Shown: positions 1 to 9,040, counted from the stretch's first letter. The stretch is DNA of 64,000 nt from Halobacteriovorax sp. JY17 (GCF_002753895.1 NZ_NJER01000002.1:679990-743989); one strand, 5' to 3'. The notes: generated by a model from the sequence alone, not told the origin. Program-made: numbers and translations.

Positions 1-1
1 G

Positions 2-256
2 CTTGGCGTGGGAGTTATTATCTGTGGTCATGTGGCCATTGGTGGAAGTGCCGTTCTCGGAGACTTCTGTGTCATGGGTGGTAAGGCAGCTATGGGAGAC
101 AACTTTACCTTAGGTAAAGGTGTACAAGTTGCTGGAGGCGGAATGGTGAACTGTGATTGGCCAGATGGTGCAATCGTAGGAGGTCACCCTGCTAGACCTG
201 TGAAGGAGTGGATGAAAGGCCTTGCCTTTGTTCGTAAAGAATCTTTAAAAAAGTGA
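2..256 (+). CDS. lpxD: UDP-3-O-acylglucosamine N-acyltransferase, C-terminal part (LpxD)
   Basis: The 84 visible residues are the end of a left-handed beta-helix acyltransferase: hexapeptide repeats (VIICGHVAIGGSAVLGDFCV and following) lead into GGHPARPVKEW and a short helical tail, which matches the LpxD C-terminus. LpxD adds the N-linked hydroxyacyl chain to UDP-acylglucosamine, the third step of lipid A synthesis in the cytoplasm. The frame is open to the window edge, so the N-terminal part lies outside. It is followed 7 nt later by the fabZ-like gene, the normal lpxD-fabZ-lpxA order. Another hexapeptide acyltransferase is possible in isolation, but the neighbours make LpxD much more likely. 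Confidence 0.88.
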   Translation, partial: LGVGVIICGHVAIGGSAVLGDFCVMGGKAAMGDNFTLGKGVQVAGGGMVNCDWPDGAIVGGHPARPVKEWMKGLAFVRKESLKK

Positions 257-263
257 GAGAAGA

Positions 264-749
264 ATGAAAGTATCAAATGAATTAGTATTAAAGTTTTTAC
301 CACACAGAGATCCATTCCTCTTCGTGGACACAGTCCAAGACGTTATTGCTCCTAGAGAGCTGGCCACAGGAGAGTTACTTCCGCTGAAGGAACTTGTGGG
401 GACTAAAGTGATCGCTAACTTTCATATGAGAGAAGATCATCCAATTTTTGCAGGACATTTTCCTGGAAACCCTATTTTCCCTGGTGTTGCACAGGTTGAA
501 ATGATGGCGCAAGCTTCAAGTTTTATCTATGTTCACGCTTATGAAAATCCTTATATTCAAAATATGGATGTTGCTCTGGTATCCATTAGTAACGCTAAGT
601 TTAGAAAGCCAGTTTTTCCTGGGATGGACTTAGTTATAGAAACTGAGTGTGCAAAAGTGAGAGGGCCAATGGTTGAAAGTCATTGCCGACTACTTCACGA
701 TGGGCAGCTCGTATCTGAGTGCACAGTAATGGCCTCGGTGAAAATGTAG
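264..749 (+). CDS. fabZ: 3-hydroxyacyl-[ACP] dehydratase (FabZ-type hot-dog fold)
   Basis: 161 residues with FabZ landmarks: LPHRDPFLFVD near residue 12 and the hot-dog signature HFPGNPIFPGVAQVEMMAQA near residues 64-83, which carries the catalytic His, followed by the helix with Glu. FabZ dehydrates 3-hydroxyacyl-ACP during fatty acid elongation and competes with LpxA/LpxD for the same acyl donors. It sits between lpxD and lpxA. It is slightly longer than typical FabZ (about 145-150 residues), with an insert after the first motif (residues about 23-50). The stop is 8 nt before the lpxA start, so translation is probably coupled. Confidence 0.92.
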   Translation: MKVSNELVLKFLPHRDPFLFVDTVQDVIAPRELATGELLPLKELVGTKVIANFHMREDHPIFAGHFPGNPIFPGVAQVEMMAQASSFIYVHAYENPYIQNMDVALVSISNAKFRKPVFPGMDLVIETECAKVRGPMVESHCRLLHDGQLVSECTVMASVKM

Positions 750-757
750 GAGAAGTT

Positions 758-1549
758 ATGGAAAACTTAATTCATGAAACAGCAATTATTTCATCAAGTG
801 CTAAGATTGGTAAGAATGTTTCTATTGGGGCATATTCTGTAATTGGTGACAATGTAACGATAGGGGATGATACAAAGGTTCATCACCATGTAACGATAGT
901 GGGTCATACAACTATTGGAAAGAATAATCACTTCTTTCAATACTGCTCTATTGGAGAGGCGCCACAAGATCTCTCATATAAAGGAGAGCCTACAAGAGTT
1001 GTTATCGGCGATAATAATGTCTTTAGAGAATTCAACTCAGTCCATAGAGGAACATTAAAAGATAGAGAGGAGACTACAATTGGTAGTGATAACTTCTTTA
1101 TGTCTTATGTTCATTTAGGTCACGATGTAGTTTTTGGAAGTAATTGTATAATTGCAAACTCTACTAACTTTGCTGGTCACGTAAAAGTAGGCAGTAGAGT
1201 AATCATTGGTGGTGGAACAAATATTTCTCAATTCGTCTCCTTGGGACGTGGGGCTTATATTGGTGGAGCTTCCGCAATTGATAGAGATGTTCCAATCTTT
1301 GCAACTGCCTATGGTAATAGATGTAAGTTAAAAGGAATCAATATTATTGGTCTTAGAAGACAGGGCTATGAGAAGAAAGATATTTCAGAACTTGTAGACT
1401 TCTACAGAACGATGGAATCTTCTCCTTTATCACCTAGAGCATTTGTAGATCATCCAGAGCTTATTGAAGAGTTCTCTGGTAATCCACTTATTGATGAAAT
1501 GTGTGATGGGATAAGAAAGAGTGAAATTGGTATAGCACCATTTATTTAA
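758..1549 (+). CDS. lpxA: UDP-GlcNAc (or diamino sugar) O-/N-acyltransferase LpxA
   Basis: 263 residues starting at the ATG at 758, preceded by AGGAGAAG; an upstream in-frame GTG at 719 lies inside fabZ and is rejected. The first 190 residues are hexapeptide repeats and the rest is the helical C-terminal domain, as in E. coli LpxA (262 residues). The active-site segment VHLGHDVVFG (residues 118-127) holds the catalytic His. LpxA transfers a 3-hydroxyacyl chain from ACP to position 3 of the UDP-sugar, the first lipid A step. The adjacent GnnA-like gene raises the possibility that the true acceptor is UDP-GlcNAc3N, giving an amide rather than an ester. Confidence 0.95.
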   Translation: MENLIHETAIISSSAKIGKNVSIGAYSVIGDNVTIGDDTKVHHHVTIVGHTTIGKNNHFFQYCSIGEAPQDLSYKGEPTRVVIGDNNVFREFNSVHRGTLKDREETTIGSDNFFMSYVHLGHDVVFGSNCIIANSTNFAGHVKVGSRVIIGGGTNISQFVSLGRGAYIGGASAIDRDVPIFATAYGNRCKLKGINIIGLRRQGYEKKDISELVDFYRTMESSPLSPRAFVDHPELIEEFSGNPLIDEMCDGIRKSEIGIAPFI

Positions 1550-1559
1550 TGGAGATATT

Positions 1560-2504
1560 TTGAAGAAATTAAAAGTTGCAGTTGTTGGTTTTGGTCACCT
1601 CGGAAGATGGCATGCTGATAAAGTCGAGGCTTTAGAGGCAAGTGAACTAACTTACATTGTAGAGCCTTTTGAGTTTGCCCAAGCCAAGGCCAAGGAAGCT
1701 CACCCTAAGAGTACAGTTACTGGAGAGGTTAGTGATATTCTTGGAAAAGTAGATGCTGCTATTGTTGTAACTCCAACATCTTTTCATTTTGAAGTTGTTA
1801 AAGAATTACTATTAAACGATATACATGTTTTCTGCGAAAAACCTATGACATCGACTACGGAGCAAGCTCTTGAGATAGGTGAAATTCTAAAAGAGAAAAA
1901 ACTTATCTTTCAAGTTGGCCATAGCGAAAGGTGCCATCAGATTTGGGAGAGAAGAGACGAATTCTCTGAGTATTTTGAAAAGGCTCCGACAGCAAGGTTG
2001 AACAGAGTCGCTGCGTTCAAAGGAAGAGCGACCGATGTTGATGTGGTTCAAGACTTGATGATTCACGATATAGATCTCTTGTTATATTTATTTAGAGAGA
2101 AGCCGATTTCTTTAAGCTCAAAAGGCTATAAAGTAAGAACAGATAAATGGGATCATGTTAGTACTGATTTTAAATTTAAAAGTGGACTTAAGGCCAATAT
2201 CACTGTCAGCCGAAATCATGTTAAAGAGATGAGAAATTTAGAAGTGACAAATGAATGTGGAACTCTATTCTTTGACCTCTTTGAGAATAAGCTTCTTGTA
2301 GGATCGGGCAAGGCCACTGAAGAGTTTGTACAAGAAATACCTTATGAGAGAAGGGATCATCTTCTTATAGAGCAAGATAAGTTCTATAGATCTATTTTAA
2401 ATGGAGAAGAAGTATTTGTTAATTATCAGGATGGTTTTAATGCTGTTGAGATAATAGATAAAGTTCTCCTTAGTTTAGATAATGGTGAGGAGATCTCCTT
2501 ATAA
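1560..2504 (+). CDS. gnnA: Gfo/Idh/MocA oxidoreductase, probable GnnA (UDP-GlcNAc 3-dehydrogenase)
   Basis: 314 residues. The N-terminal Rossmann fold begins VAVVGFGHLGRWHADKV, and CEKPMT near residue 98 is the family EKP motif with the catalytic Lys; the C-terminal half is the alpha/beta substrate domain. Start is TTG at 1560 after GGAG. Position between lpxA and lpxB, with one-nucleotide overlap into lpxB, ties it to lipid A. In Acidithiobacillus and Leptospira, GnnA oxidises C-3 of UDP-GlcNAc so that the aminotransferase GnnB can install a 3-amino group. No GnnB-like gene is in this window, so the substrate is inferred. The family call is firm; the gene symbol is tentative. Confidence 0.75.
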   Translation: MKKLKVAVVGFGHLGRWHADKVEALEASELTYIVEPFEFAQAKAKEAHPKSTVTGEVSDILGKVDAAIVVTPTSFHFEVVKELLLNDIHVFCEKPMTSTTEQALEIGEILKEKKLIFQVGHSERCHQIWERRDEFSEYFEKAPTARLNRVAAFKGRATDVDVVQDLMIHDIDLLLYLFREKPISLSSKGYKVRTDKWDHVSTDFKFKSGLKANITVSRNHVKEMRNLEVTNECGTLFFDLFENKLLVGSGKATEEFVQEIPYERRDHLLIEQDKFYRSILNGEEVFVNYQDGFNAVEIIDKVLLSLDNGEEISL

Positions 2505-3640
2505 TGAAAAATTGCCTAATAATTGCAGGAGAAAAATCAGGAGAAGAGCACGCTCTAAGCTTTTTGAAAAGTTTGAAAGATTCTTGTCCTGACTGTAGTT
2601 TTTGGGGAGTCGGCGGAGATGAACTCAAAGCTGAAGGTATGGAATTAATATACCATTTAAGAGATTTCTCCTCTTGGGGAGTGAGCGAAGTGATTGGGAA
2701 AATTCCATTTTACTTTAATGCTCTTAAGAATATTGAATCCCTCGTTGATGAGAGAAATTGCAAAGTTGCCATCTTAATTGACTTTCAAGATTTCAATCTT
2801 CGCCTTGCAAAGAGGCTTAAGAAGAGAGGAGTTAAGGTTCTCTACTATGTTGCCCCACAAGCTTGGGCCTGGAAGGCCTATAGAGCAACAGTTCTAGAAA
2901 AGACAGTTCATTCTCTTTTTACAATTATTCCTTTTGAAAAGAAGTGGTTTGAAGATAGGGGAGTAACTAGAGTAAAAAGCATTAGTCATCCTCTATGGCT
3001 TAATTACGAAAATGAAATTAAAACCCTTGCAGCGCCTAAGAAATTTAGCGAACTGAAAAAAGGTGTTAATATTTTACTCTTACCTGGCAGTAGAAGTTTC
3101 GAAGTGAAGAGTTTACTCCCTGACTTTATAGAGAGTGTGAGGACTTTGAAGAGAACTCACAATATTAATGTTGGTCTCGTTGCCTCTGGAAATATCAATA
3201 GAGATTTTATCAATCCCTATCTATCGGACTTAGATCTTATTTGGGAAAATGAAGAGCTAAGTAAGGCCTTGAAGTGGGCGGACTTTTCTTTAGCCGCTAG
3301 TGGAACTGTGACCTTAGCGACAGCTCTATTTAATATACCTACAATTGTTGCGTATAAGGGTTCTCTTCTAAATGAGTTTATCTTTAAAACATTTCTCTCT
3401 TACGATGGTTTTATATCTCTCGCAAATATCGTTCATGAAGAGGAAGTTTTTCCTGAATTACTTCAAGAGAGAGTTTCTCCTTTTAATCTTGTAAAAGAGC
3501 TTATTAATATTATTGATAATGAAGAAATATATTCTAAGAAAATTTCAACGCTGGAAATGACAGCTCCTCTTATTAGTGGAGGAGAGTTTGATGCCGGAAA
3601 ATATATGGGACAAGTTATAGAGGATTCCTACAGTGAATAG
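2504..3640 (+). CDS. lpxB: Lipid-A-disaccharide synthase
   Basis: 378 residues, a GT19 family glycosyltransferase of the cytoplasmic membrane face that joins 2,3-diacylglucosamine-1-phosphate to its UDP derivative. Recognised motifs: AGEKSGEEHALSFL at the N-terminus, PQAWAWKAYR near residue 120, and LLPGSRSFEVKSLLP near residue 194, all in LpxB order. The ATG overlaps the stop of the oxidoreductase gene (TAATG), and the 3' end overlaps lpxK by 8 nt. Length agrees with the family (about 380). No LpxH, LpxI or LpxG-type pyrophosphatase, needed just before this step, is visible here. Confidence 0.96.
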   Translation: MKNCLIIAGEKSGEEHALSFLKSLKDSCPDCSFWGVGGDELKAEGMELIYHLRDFSSWGVSEVIGKIPFYFNALKNIESLVDERNCKVAILIDFQDFNLRLAKRLKKRGVKVLYYVAPQAWAWKAYRATVLEKTVHSLFTIIPFEKKWFEDRGVTRVKSISHPLWLNYENEIKTLAAPKKFSELKKGVNILLLPGSRSFEVKSLLPDFIESVRTLKRTHNINVGLVASGNINRDFINPYLSDLDLIWENEELSKALKWADFSLAASGTVTLATALFNIPTIVAYKGSLLNEFIFKTFLSYDGFISLANIVHEEEVFPELLQERVSPFNLVKELINIIDNEEIYSKKISTLEMTAPLISGGEFDAGKYMGQVIEDSYSE

Positions 3641-4691
3641 TTTACTTTCGAACTTACTTCAATGGTCGCTCTCTCCACTCACTTTTATTTGGGAGTGGGT
3701 TTATAGAATCAGAAGATTCATGTTTAATTACGGCCTTCTAAAAAAGAATTACTTTCAAGTTCCAATCATCTCTATTGGGAATTTAACTTTTGGAGGAACA
3801 GGGAAAACTCCTTTCACTCTTTGGTTATCGGACTATCTTGGACGAGAAAGACATAAGAGAGTTCTTGTTTTGATGAGAGGGTATAAAGGAAACTTAGAGC
3901 ATGGGAGTGGACTTCTAAAAAGTGGTGCAAGACTGGGCTATAATCCTTTTGAGTATGGTGATGAAGCACTTCTATTGGCCAGAAGACTTCAAAATACTTA
4001 TATCGCGGTCGGGAAAAAGAGAAGCGAGAATCTTGCCCATTACTTCGATGAAGTTTCTCCAGATGTTGTGCTATTAGATGACGGGCATCAACACTTAAAG
4101 TTAGATAGAAATTTAAATATCGTTCTCTTTGATAGTTTAATGTCACTTGATAAGTATAAAGTAGCGCCTCAAGGTTATATGAGAGAAGGTTTTACTGCGC
4201 TGAAAGACGCAGAAATAGTAATTCTAGGAAGGGCCGATCTGGTAACAGAACAAAAGCTATCCTCACTAAAGACGATAGTTTTAAAATATAATCCAAGAAT
4301 CAAGTTTGCTGAAATATGTTATCGGCCAACAGGACTCTTTAATATCTCATGTGAAAAAGTCTTTGATGTAAGTCATCTGGTTGGAAAAAGAGTAATCTGT
4401 ATTGCAGGAATTGCTTCTCCGAGCGCTTTCTTCAAGTATGTTGAAACTCTTGGAATCGAGATTATTCATAAAGTATCTTTTCCAGACCATCACTACTTTA
4501 AAGCAGATGAAATTACTCGGCTAATAGAACTTTCAGAAAGCGAAGATGCCTATATATTAACAACTGAGAAAGATATAGTGAAAATGAGAAGGGTCGTTGA
4601 TACTGATAGACTGCTCTATCTTGAAATAAAAGTAGAGTTTATTAGTGGTGAACAAGAAGTGAAAGATGCCATTAATTCGGCGTTTGATTAA
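3633..4691 (+). CDS. lpxK: Tetraacyldisaccharide 4'-kinase
   Basis: 352 residues. An N-terminal membrane-associated helix (about residues 8-35) is followed by the P-loop IGNLTFGGTGKTPFT (residues 48-62) and the LpxK motif LLDDGHQHLKLDRN. LpxK phosphorylates the 4' position of the lipid A disaccharide at the inner membrane. Start is a GTG that overlaps lpxB by 8 nt, so the two are translationally coupled. If the organism makes Bdellovibrio-like lipid A, in which phosphates are reported to be replaced by mannose, retention of LpxK implies that the phosphate is added and later removed, or that 4'-phosphate is kept. Confidence 0.95.
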   Translation: MNSLLSNLLQWSLSPLTFIWEWVYRIRRFMFNYGLLKKNYFQVPIISIGNLTFGGTGKTPFTLWLSDYLGRERHKRVLVLMRGYKGNLEHGSGLLKSGARLGYNPFEYGDEALLLARRLQNTYIAVGKKRSENLAHYFDEVSPDVVLLDDGHQHLKLDRNLNIVLFDSLMSLDKYKVAPQGYMREGFTALKDAEIVILGRADLVTEQKLSSLKTIVLKYNPRIKFAEICYRPTGLFNISCEKVFDVSHLVGKRVICIAGIASPSAFFKYVETLGIEIIHKVSFPDHHYFKADEITRLIELSESEDAYILTTEKDIVKMRRVVDTDRLLYLEIKVEFISGEQEVKDAINSAFD

Positions 4692-4710
4692 GCTTTCCCT
4701 CTTCCTTTAG

Positions 4711-4775
4711 ATGACCCAAGCGGATAAAATAAAAGCTAAATAATCTTAAAAACTTAGCTCTCTAAATTGGGTCAT
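4711..4775 (+). promoter_or_regulatory. Nested inverted repeats in the leader of the DUF3108 gene
   Basis: Outer arms ATGACCCAA (4711-4719) and TTGGGTCAT (4767-4775) are perfect 9-bp complements. Between them lie inner arms AGCTAA (4734-4739) and TTAGCT (4754-4759). The 3' outer arm ends 4 nt before the ATG at 4780 and contains the only G-rich stretch that could act as ribosome binding site. A transcript could therefore fold to hide the initiation region. There is no U-tract, so it is not a normal terminator for lpxK. Confidence 0.45.
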
Positions 4776-4779
4776 TACT

Positions 4780-5928
4780 ATGAATAAGCAATATATATTT
4801 TTTCTCCTATTTTCGTTAATTCTCTGGAGTTGCTCCTCTACAAAAGATCGAAAGTTTAGAGACCAAGTTTCAACTGAGTTAGTAGAGGCCTTTGACCTAA
4901 AGGATGACCGTTTTGAAAAATTTAAGGTGCATGATGTTTCAGAGAATGATGAAGAAGTTTCACAAATAAAGAAAGATATTGATGAGAAGAAACCATTAAA
5001 AGAAATTTCTAAGAAAGTTGAAAAAAAGAAAGTCGTACCAAAAAAGAAAATTGTAAAAAAGAAAATCGAAGTAAAAGAAAAAGTAAGTAAGGAAGAAACT
5101 CCTGAAGATATTCCCGTTGAAAAAACAAAAGACTATCCAAAGAAATTTAAAGAATACAATAAGAAGTATAAGTATGTCTGGGATAATGTGAAGCCTGTCT
5201 TTTTTCCTAATGAGAAATTTGTCCTTAGAGCAAGTTACTTAGGCATAACTGTCGGTCATGCTAAGTTAGAAACTTTACCCGTTGTAAATGTCGCGGGAAG
5301 AAAAGCATTTCATTTTAAAGGTTCTTTAAAAAGCGCAAGCTTCTACGATTATATTTATGAAGTTGAAGACTGGATTGAGAGTTATGTAGATGCTCGCACA
5401 TTTCTTCCTGTTAAATATACTCTTGTTCAGAGAGAGTCTGGACAAGATGTTGATGACCTTCAATTATTTGATCCTGAAACTCTTAAAACTTATTTTTGGT
5501 ATAAGAGACTGAAGAAGGGAAAGATTAAGAAAATTGAGAAGAATGAATATACACCAAAGTATTTTCAAGATTCATTTTCTGCGCTCTATTTCGTAAGGGG
5601 GCTCGATCTTAAAATTGGTAATAAGTTTGAATTCCCAATTATTACAAGAACAAAAATTTGGTTAATGAAAATGGAAGTCGAAAAGATTGAAGAAATTAAG
5701 ATCATGGGCAAGTGGATCAATGCTTATAAAATAAAAGCTGAAACAAGATTTCCAGGGGTTCTCTCTAAGAGGGGCGATATAAACTTCTGGTTTAGTACTG
5801 ATAAGTTTAGAAAAATTCTTAAGTTTAAAGCAAACGTTAAAATTGGAGCAATAGAGGGAGAACTCGTCGAATACACTCAAGGCGATAAGAGAGTGACGAT
5901 GAGTGATATATTTCCCGGAGAATACTAG
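4780..5928 (+). CDS. DUF3108 family lipoprotein
   Basis: 382 residues. A hydrophobic signal ends in a lipobox (ILWSC, Cys18), predicting lipidation. Residues about 65-125 are extremely Lys/Glu-rich (repeated KK, VKKK, KEK blocks), looking like a charged spacer that may cross the periplasm or contact peptidoglycan. The remainder, from FVLRASYLGITVGHAKLE, matches the DUF3108 beta-rich domain found in envelope proteins of Gram-negative bacteria. Function of DUF3108 is not established. It follows the lipid A genes and overlaps the next glycosyltransferase gene by one base, suggesting an envelope role. Confidence 0.75.
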   Translation: MNKQYIFFLLFSLILWSCSSTKDRKFRDQVSTELVEAFDLKDDRFEKFKVHDVSENDEEVSQIKKDIDEKKPLKEISKKVEKKKVVPKKKIVKKKIEVKEKVSKEETPEDIPVEKTKDYPKKFKEYNKKYKYVWDNVKPVFFPNEKFVLRASYLGITVGHAKLETLPVVNVAGRKAFHFKGSLKSASFYDYIYEVEDWIESYVDARTFLPVKYTLVQRESGQDVDDLQLFDPETLKTYFWYKRLKKGKIKKIEKNEYTPKYFQDSFSALYFVRGLDLKIGNKFEFPIITRTKIWLMKMEVEKIEEIKIMGKWINAYKIKAETRFPGVLSKRGDINFWFSTDKFRKILKFKANVKIGAIEGELVEYTQGDKRVTMSDIFPGEY

Positions 5929-7097
5929 TGGCAAATATATTTCGAGATCAACAAAATATTCTCTATGTATGCCTTGGTTCAAAATGGGGAACAAGAGAAA
6001 GAATGGCGCTTAAAGATTGCTTGATTGCAAGAGAGACTGGTCACAACGTTTTTCTCTACTGCCTTAGAGATTCAATTGTGAACTTAAAGGCGAAAGCGTT
6101 GGGGATTGATTGCCTTTACCATGTTGGAAGTATTTCTTTAAACTTTCTAAAATGGCATAGACTAAATGCTTTTGTTCAGTACTTAACAAAATTTAATATA
6201 TCCCTTGTTCACTGTTATGATCTGTCGTTTCTTTGGCCGGCCAGTTTTTACCTAAAAAGAAAGACCAAGATATCTCTAGTTTTTACTTTTAATCATGAAA
6301 TTAAAAAGTTTTATAAGAAATTCTGGCATCGGAACTTGATTAGAAGAATTGATCAAGTCTTCCTTCCTATTAAAGAAATGGCCGATGGTGTGCACGGGCA
6401 TTTAGAAGTTCCAATTAGAAAATTTGAATACACCGGTCTTGGAGTTGGGAGAGATATAAGAATTTCTACTTCTGATAAAAGCACTGGCGCCTGGTTTGTT
6501 GGATGCGCTGTCGGAGGGCATGAAAAAGATATTGATTTTCTAAGACCTGCAATAAACGCGATTAGTTCCCTGAATACTAAGGCGAGCTTATCAAAGAAAG
6601 TTAAGCTTCTTATTTACTCTGAAATATCTTGGGATAAGTTTCTTCTTCAAGATAGCGTGAGAGAGTTGATTTCTGATATAGGGGCCAATGATCATATCTT
6701 TTTAGAATTTACAGATGATCTTACCGAGGCCTGTTTAAAGGTCGATGCTTGGATTGGTTTAGATGCTAAAGTTCCTATTGAGGATTTATTAGTAAATTCT
6801 CTATTAAATAATATTCCTTCTCTTGCTCCTAGAACATATGCGACGAAAGAGCTGTTTAGGAAAAGAGGAAGACTAGGCGAGACCTATAAGTCTGGTGATG
6901 CGAGAGAAATTCGAGAGAAGTTAGAGAAAATATTTAATACCTATGCCGGCTATATCGATCGCTTAGAAAGTGGGAGAGATGAGTTAGTCTCTGATTTTGG
7001 TATTGAATTTTATAAAAATCAGCTACTTATGGGGTACGAGAAAATTCTCACCAAGCGTGAGCGTCTCATTCGACATAAGAGACCTAAAGGCCTGTAA
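5928..7097 (+). CDS. Glycosyltransferase, GT-B fold (GT4-like)
   Basis: 389 residues. The N-terminal half has a GT-B pattern (NILYVCLGSKWGTRERMA, then HCYDLSFLWPASF and a region resembling the acceptor domain); the C-terminal half ends with a donor-like segment (DAWIGLDAKVPIEDLLVNSL) and a helix-rich tail. The usual E-x7-E donor motif is not clean, so the sugar cannot be told. Start is GTG overlapping the lipoprotein stop (TAGTG). Being last in the lipid A run, it probably decorates an envelope glycan, but this is only inferred from position. Confidence 0.65.
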   Translation: MANIFRDQQNILYVCLGSKWGTRERMALKDCLIARETGHNVFLYCLRDSIVNLKAKALGIDCLYHVGSISLNFLKWHRLNAFVQYLTKFNISLVHCYDLSFLWPASFYLKRKTKISLVFTFNHEIKKFYKKFWHRNLIRRIDQVFLPIKEMADGVHGHLEVPIRKFEYTGLGVGRDIRISTSDKSTGAWFVGCAVGGHEKDIDFLRPAINAISSLNTKASLSKKVKLLIYSEISWDKFLLQDSVRELISDIGANDHIFLEFTDDLTEACLKVDAWIGLDAKVPIEDLLVNSLLNNIPSLAPRTYATKELFRKRGRLGETYKSGDAREIREKLEKIFNTYAGYIDRLESGRDELVSDFGIEFYKNQLLMGYEKILTKRERLIRHKRPKGL

Positions 7098-7279
7098 ACT
7101 CACAAGAATATCTAAGAATTAACTGTACATTAGACGGTGCATCAGTTATCTTCTGGCAAACTAAATTTCTCTCATGTCGCAGTAGCGAATACAGGGACGC
7201 GGGCATTGCCAGCGCTATCAAAAATTATGGTAAAGAATTGGGAGTATCCAAGCCTTTTTCTGAACCTAGGGAGGTCAAT

Positions 7280-9016
7280 ATGACTACTCAAGAATTAAAA
7301 CAAAAATGGATGACAGATTTTGAGGTTGTTTACGGTGAAGACGTAGAAGTTGTTGAAGCAACAGAATTCTCAAAATTACTAGACACAACTACTACTAAGA
7401 ACTTCGAAGAAGGTGAAGTTTTTATGGGGAACGTTGTTTCTATTGGACCAGACTACGTTATGATCGATATCGGTTATAAGCAAGAAGGTCTAGTTTCAGT
7501 TAGAGAATTCCAAAACTATGATGGTTCTCTAAAGATTAAAGAAGGTGACGATATTGAAGTTTATTTAGATAAGCTTGAGTCATCTATGGGTAACCTTGTT
7601 CTTTCTAAAGACAAAGCCGAAATCCTTAAAGCTTGGGATAAAATTTCTGAAGCTTGTGAAAAAGGTACTCCTCTTGAGGGGACTGTTATCGCTAAGGTTA
7701 AAGGTGGACTTTCTGTAGATATCGGCGTTAAGGCGTTCTTACCAGGTTCTCAAATTGATCTTAGACCAACTAGATACCTTGATAAGTACATCGGTAAGAA
7801 GATGGAATTCAAAGTAATCAAGTTCAATAAGAAAAGAGGAAACATTGTTCTTTCTAGAAGAGCTATTCTTCAAGAAGAACGTGGAAAAATGAGACAAGAA
7901 ATTCTTGATCAAATTCAAGAAGGAATGATTGTTAAAGGTATCGTTAAAAACATCACTGATTACGGTGCATTCATCGATCTTGGTGGTATTGACGGTCTTC
8001 TACACATTACTGATATGTCTTGGGGAAGAGTTAAGCATCCTTCTAACCTACTTAATATGGGTGACGAAATTGATGTTAAAATTCTTAAGTTTGATTCTGA
8101 TAAAGAAAGAGTTTCTCTTGGACTTAAGCAAGTTCAGCCAAACCCTTGGGAAAAAGCTAAAGAAACTTACACTGCAGGAACTAAAGTTGGTGGAGAAGTT
8201 GTATCTGTTAAAGATTACGGTGTATTCATTGAACTTGACGATGGGATCGAAGGTCTTATCCACGTTTCTGAAATGTCTTGGACTGGAAAAATTAAAAACC
8301 CAGCGAAGCATTTCAATGTTGGTGAAAGAATCGAAGCTCAAGTACTTGACGTTGATGTTGAGAACAAGAGAATTTCTCTTGGACTTAAGCAACTTCAAGA
8401 CAATCCATGGGAAGCAATTGAAGCTAAGTACCCTGTAGGGACTAAAGTAACTGGTAAAGTTAAGTCAATTGTTGAATTTGGAATGTTTATTGATCTTGGA
8501 GAAGAAGTTGATGCTTTAATCCACGTATCAGATCTTTCTTGGACTAAGAAGAATGTAAATATCAACGAAGAATACAAAGAAGAATCTGAGCTTGAAGCTG
8601 TAGTTCTTTCTGTAGACAAAGAGAACTCTAAGTTCTGTCTTGGTATTAAGCAACTTCACGAAGATCCTTGGAAGAAAATCGAAACTAGATTTCCTGTTGG
8701 AACTGTAGTTGAAGCAGAAGTAGTTAGAGTTACTGACTTTGGTGCTTTCGTTGAGCTAGAGACTGGAATTGAAGGTCTAGTACATATTTCTGAACTTTCT
8801 GAAGAGAGAGTTGATAAGCCTGAAGACGTTATCAAAAAAGGTGACGTTGCAAAAGCAATGGTAATTTCAATTGATAAAGATGCGAAGAAGATCGCTCTTT
8901 CAATTAAAGCTGCCGCTTCTGCTGCTGCAAACGGTTCTTACTCAGCTGCAACTGTTAAAGCTGCAACGCTTGCTGATAAGTTCAAAGGTTTCTCAATCGA
9001 TAAAGACGAAGAATAA
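7280..9016 (+). CDS. rpsA: 30S ribosomal protein S1
   Basis: 578 residues with six S1 (OB-fold) domains; the four C-terminal ones show the repeating pattern G.V..I.DYGAFIDLG.IDGLLHITDMSW and end NPWE or DPWK. S1 binds mRNA leaders on the 30S subunit. Start chosen at ATG 7280 because GGGAGGTC lies just upstream; an in-frame TTG at 7238 gives a 14-residue extension without family support. Codons and composition are more regular than in neighbours, as expected for high expression. S1 commonly represses its own mRNA, and the 180-nt leader could serve this. A strong terminator follows. Confidence 0.97.
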   Translation: MTTQELKQKWMTDFEVVYGEDVEVVEATEFSKLLDTTTTKNFEEGEVFMGNVVSIGPDYVMIDIGYKQEGLVSVREFQNYDGSLKIKEGDDIEVYLDKLESSMGNLVLSKDKAEILKAWDKISEACEKGTPLEGTVIAKVKGGLSVDIGVKAFLPGSQIDLRPTRYLDKYIGKKMEFKVIKFNKKRGNIVLSRRAILQEERGKMRQEILDQIQEGMIVKGIVKNITDYGAFIDLGGIDGLLHITDMSWGRVKHPSNLLNMGDEIDVKILKFDSDKERVSLGLKQVQPNPWEKAKETYTAGTKVGGEVVSVKDYGVFIELDDGIEGLIHVSEMSWTGKIKNPAKHFNVGERIEAQVLDVDVENKRISLGLKQLQDNPWEAIEAKYPVGTKVTGKVKSIVEFGMFIDLGEEVDALIHVSDLSWTKKNVNINEEYKEESELEAVVLSVDKENSKFCLGIKQLHEDPWKKIETRFPVGTVVEAEVVRVTDFGAFVELETGIEGLVHISELSEERVDKPEDVIKKGDVAKAMVISIDKDAKKIALSIKAAASAAANGSYSAATVKAATLADKFKGFSIDKDEE

Positions 9017-9040
9017 AATAAAATTTAAAATTTGTTTTTA

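Noticed and set aside
7238-7279. TTG start giving a longer S1 protein
   Set aside because: ATG 7280 has a strong ribosome site and the extension has no S1 family counterpart.
8048-8398. Antisense open frame within rpsA
   Set aside because: It mirrors the codon pattern of rpsA on the other strand, lacks a ribosome site and has no recognisable product.
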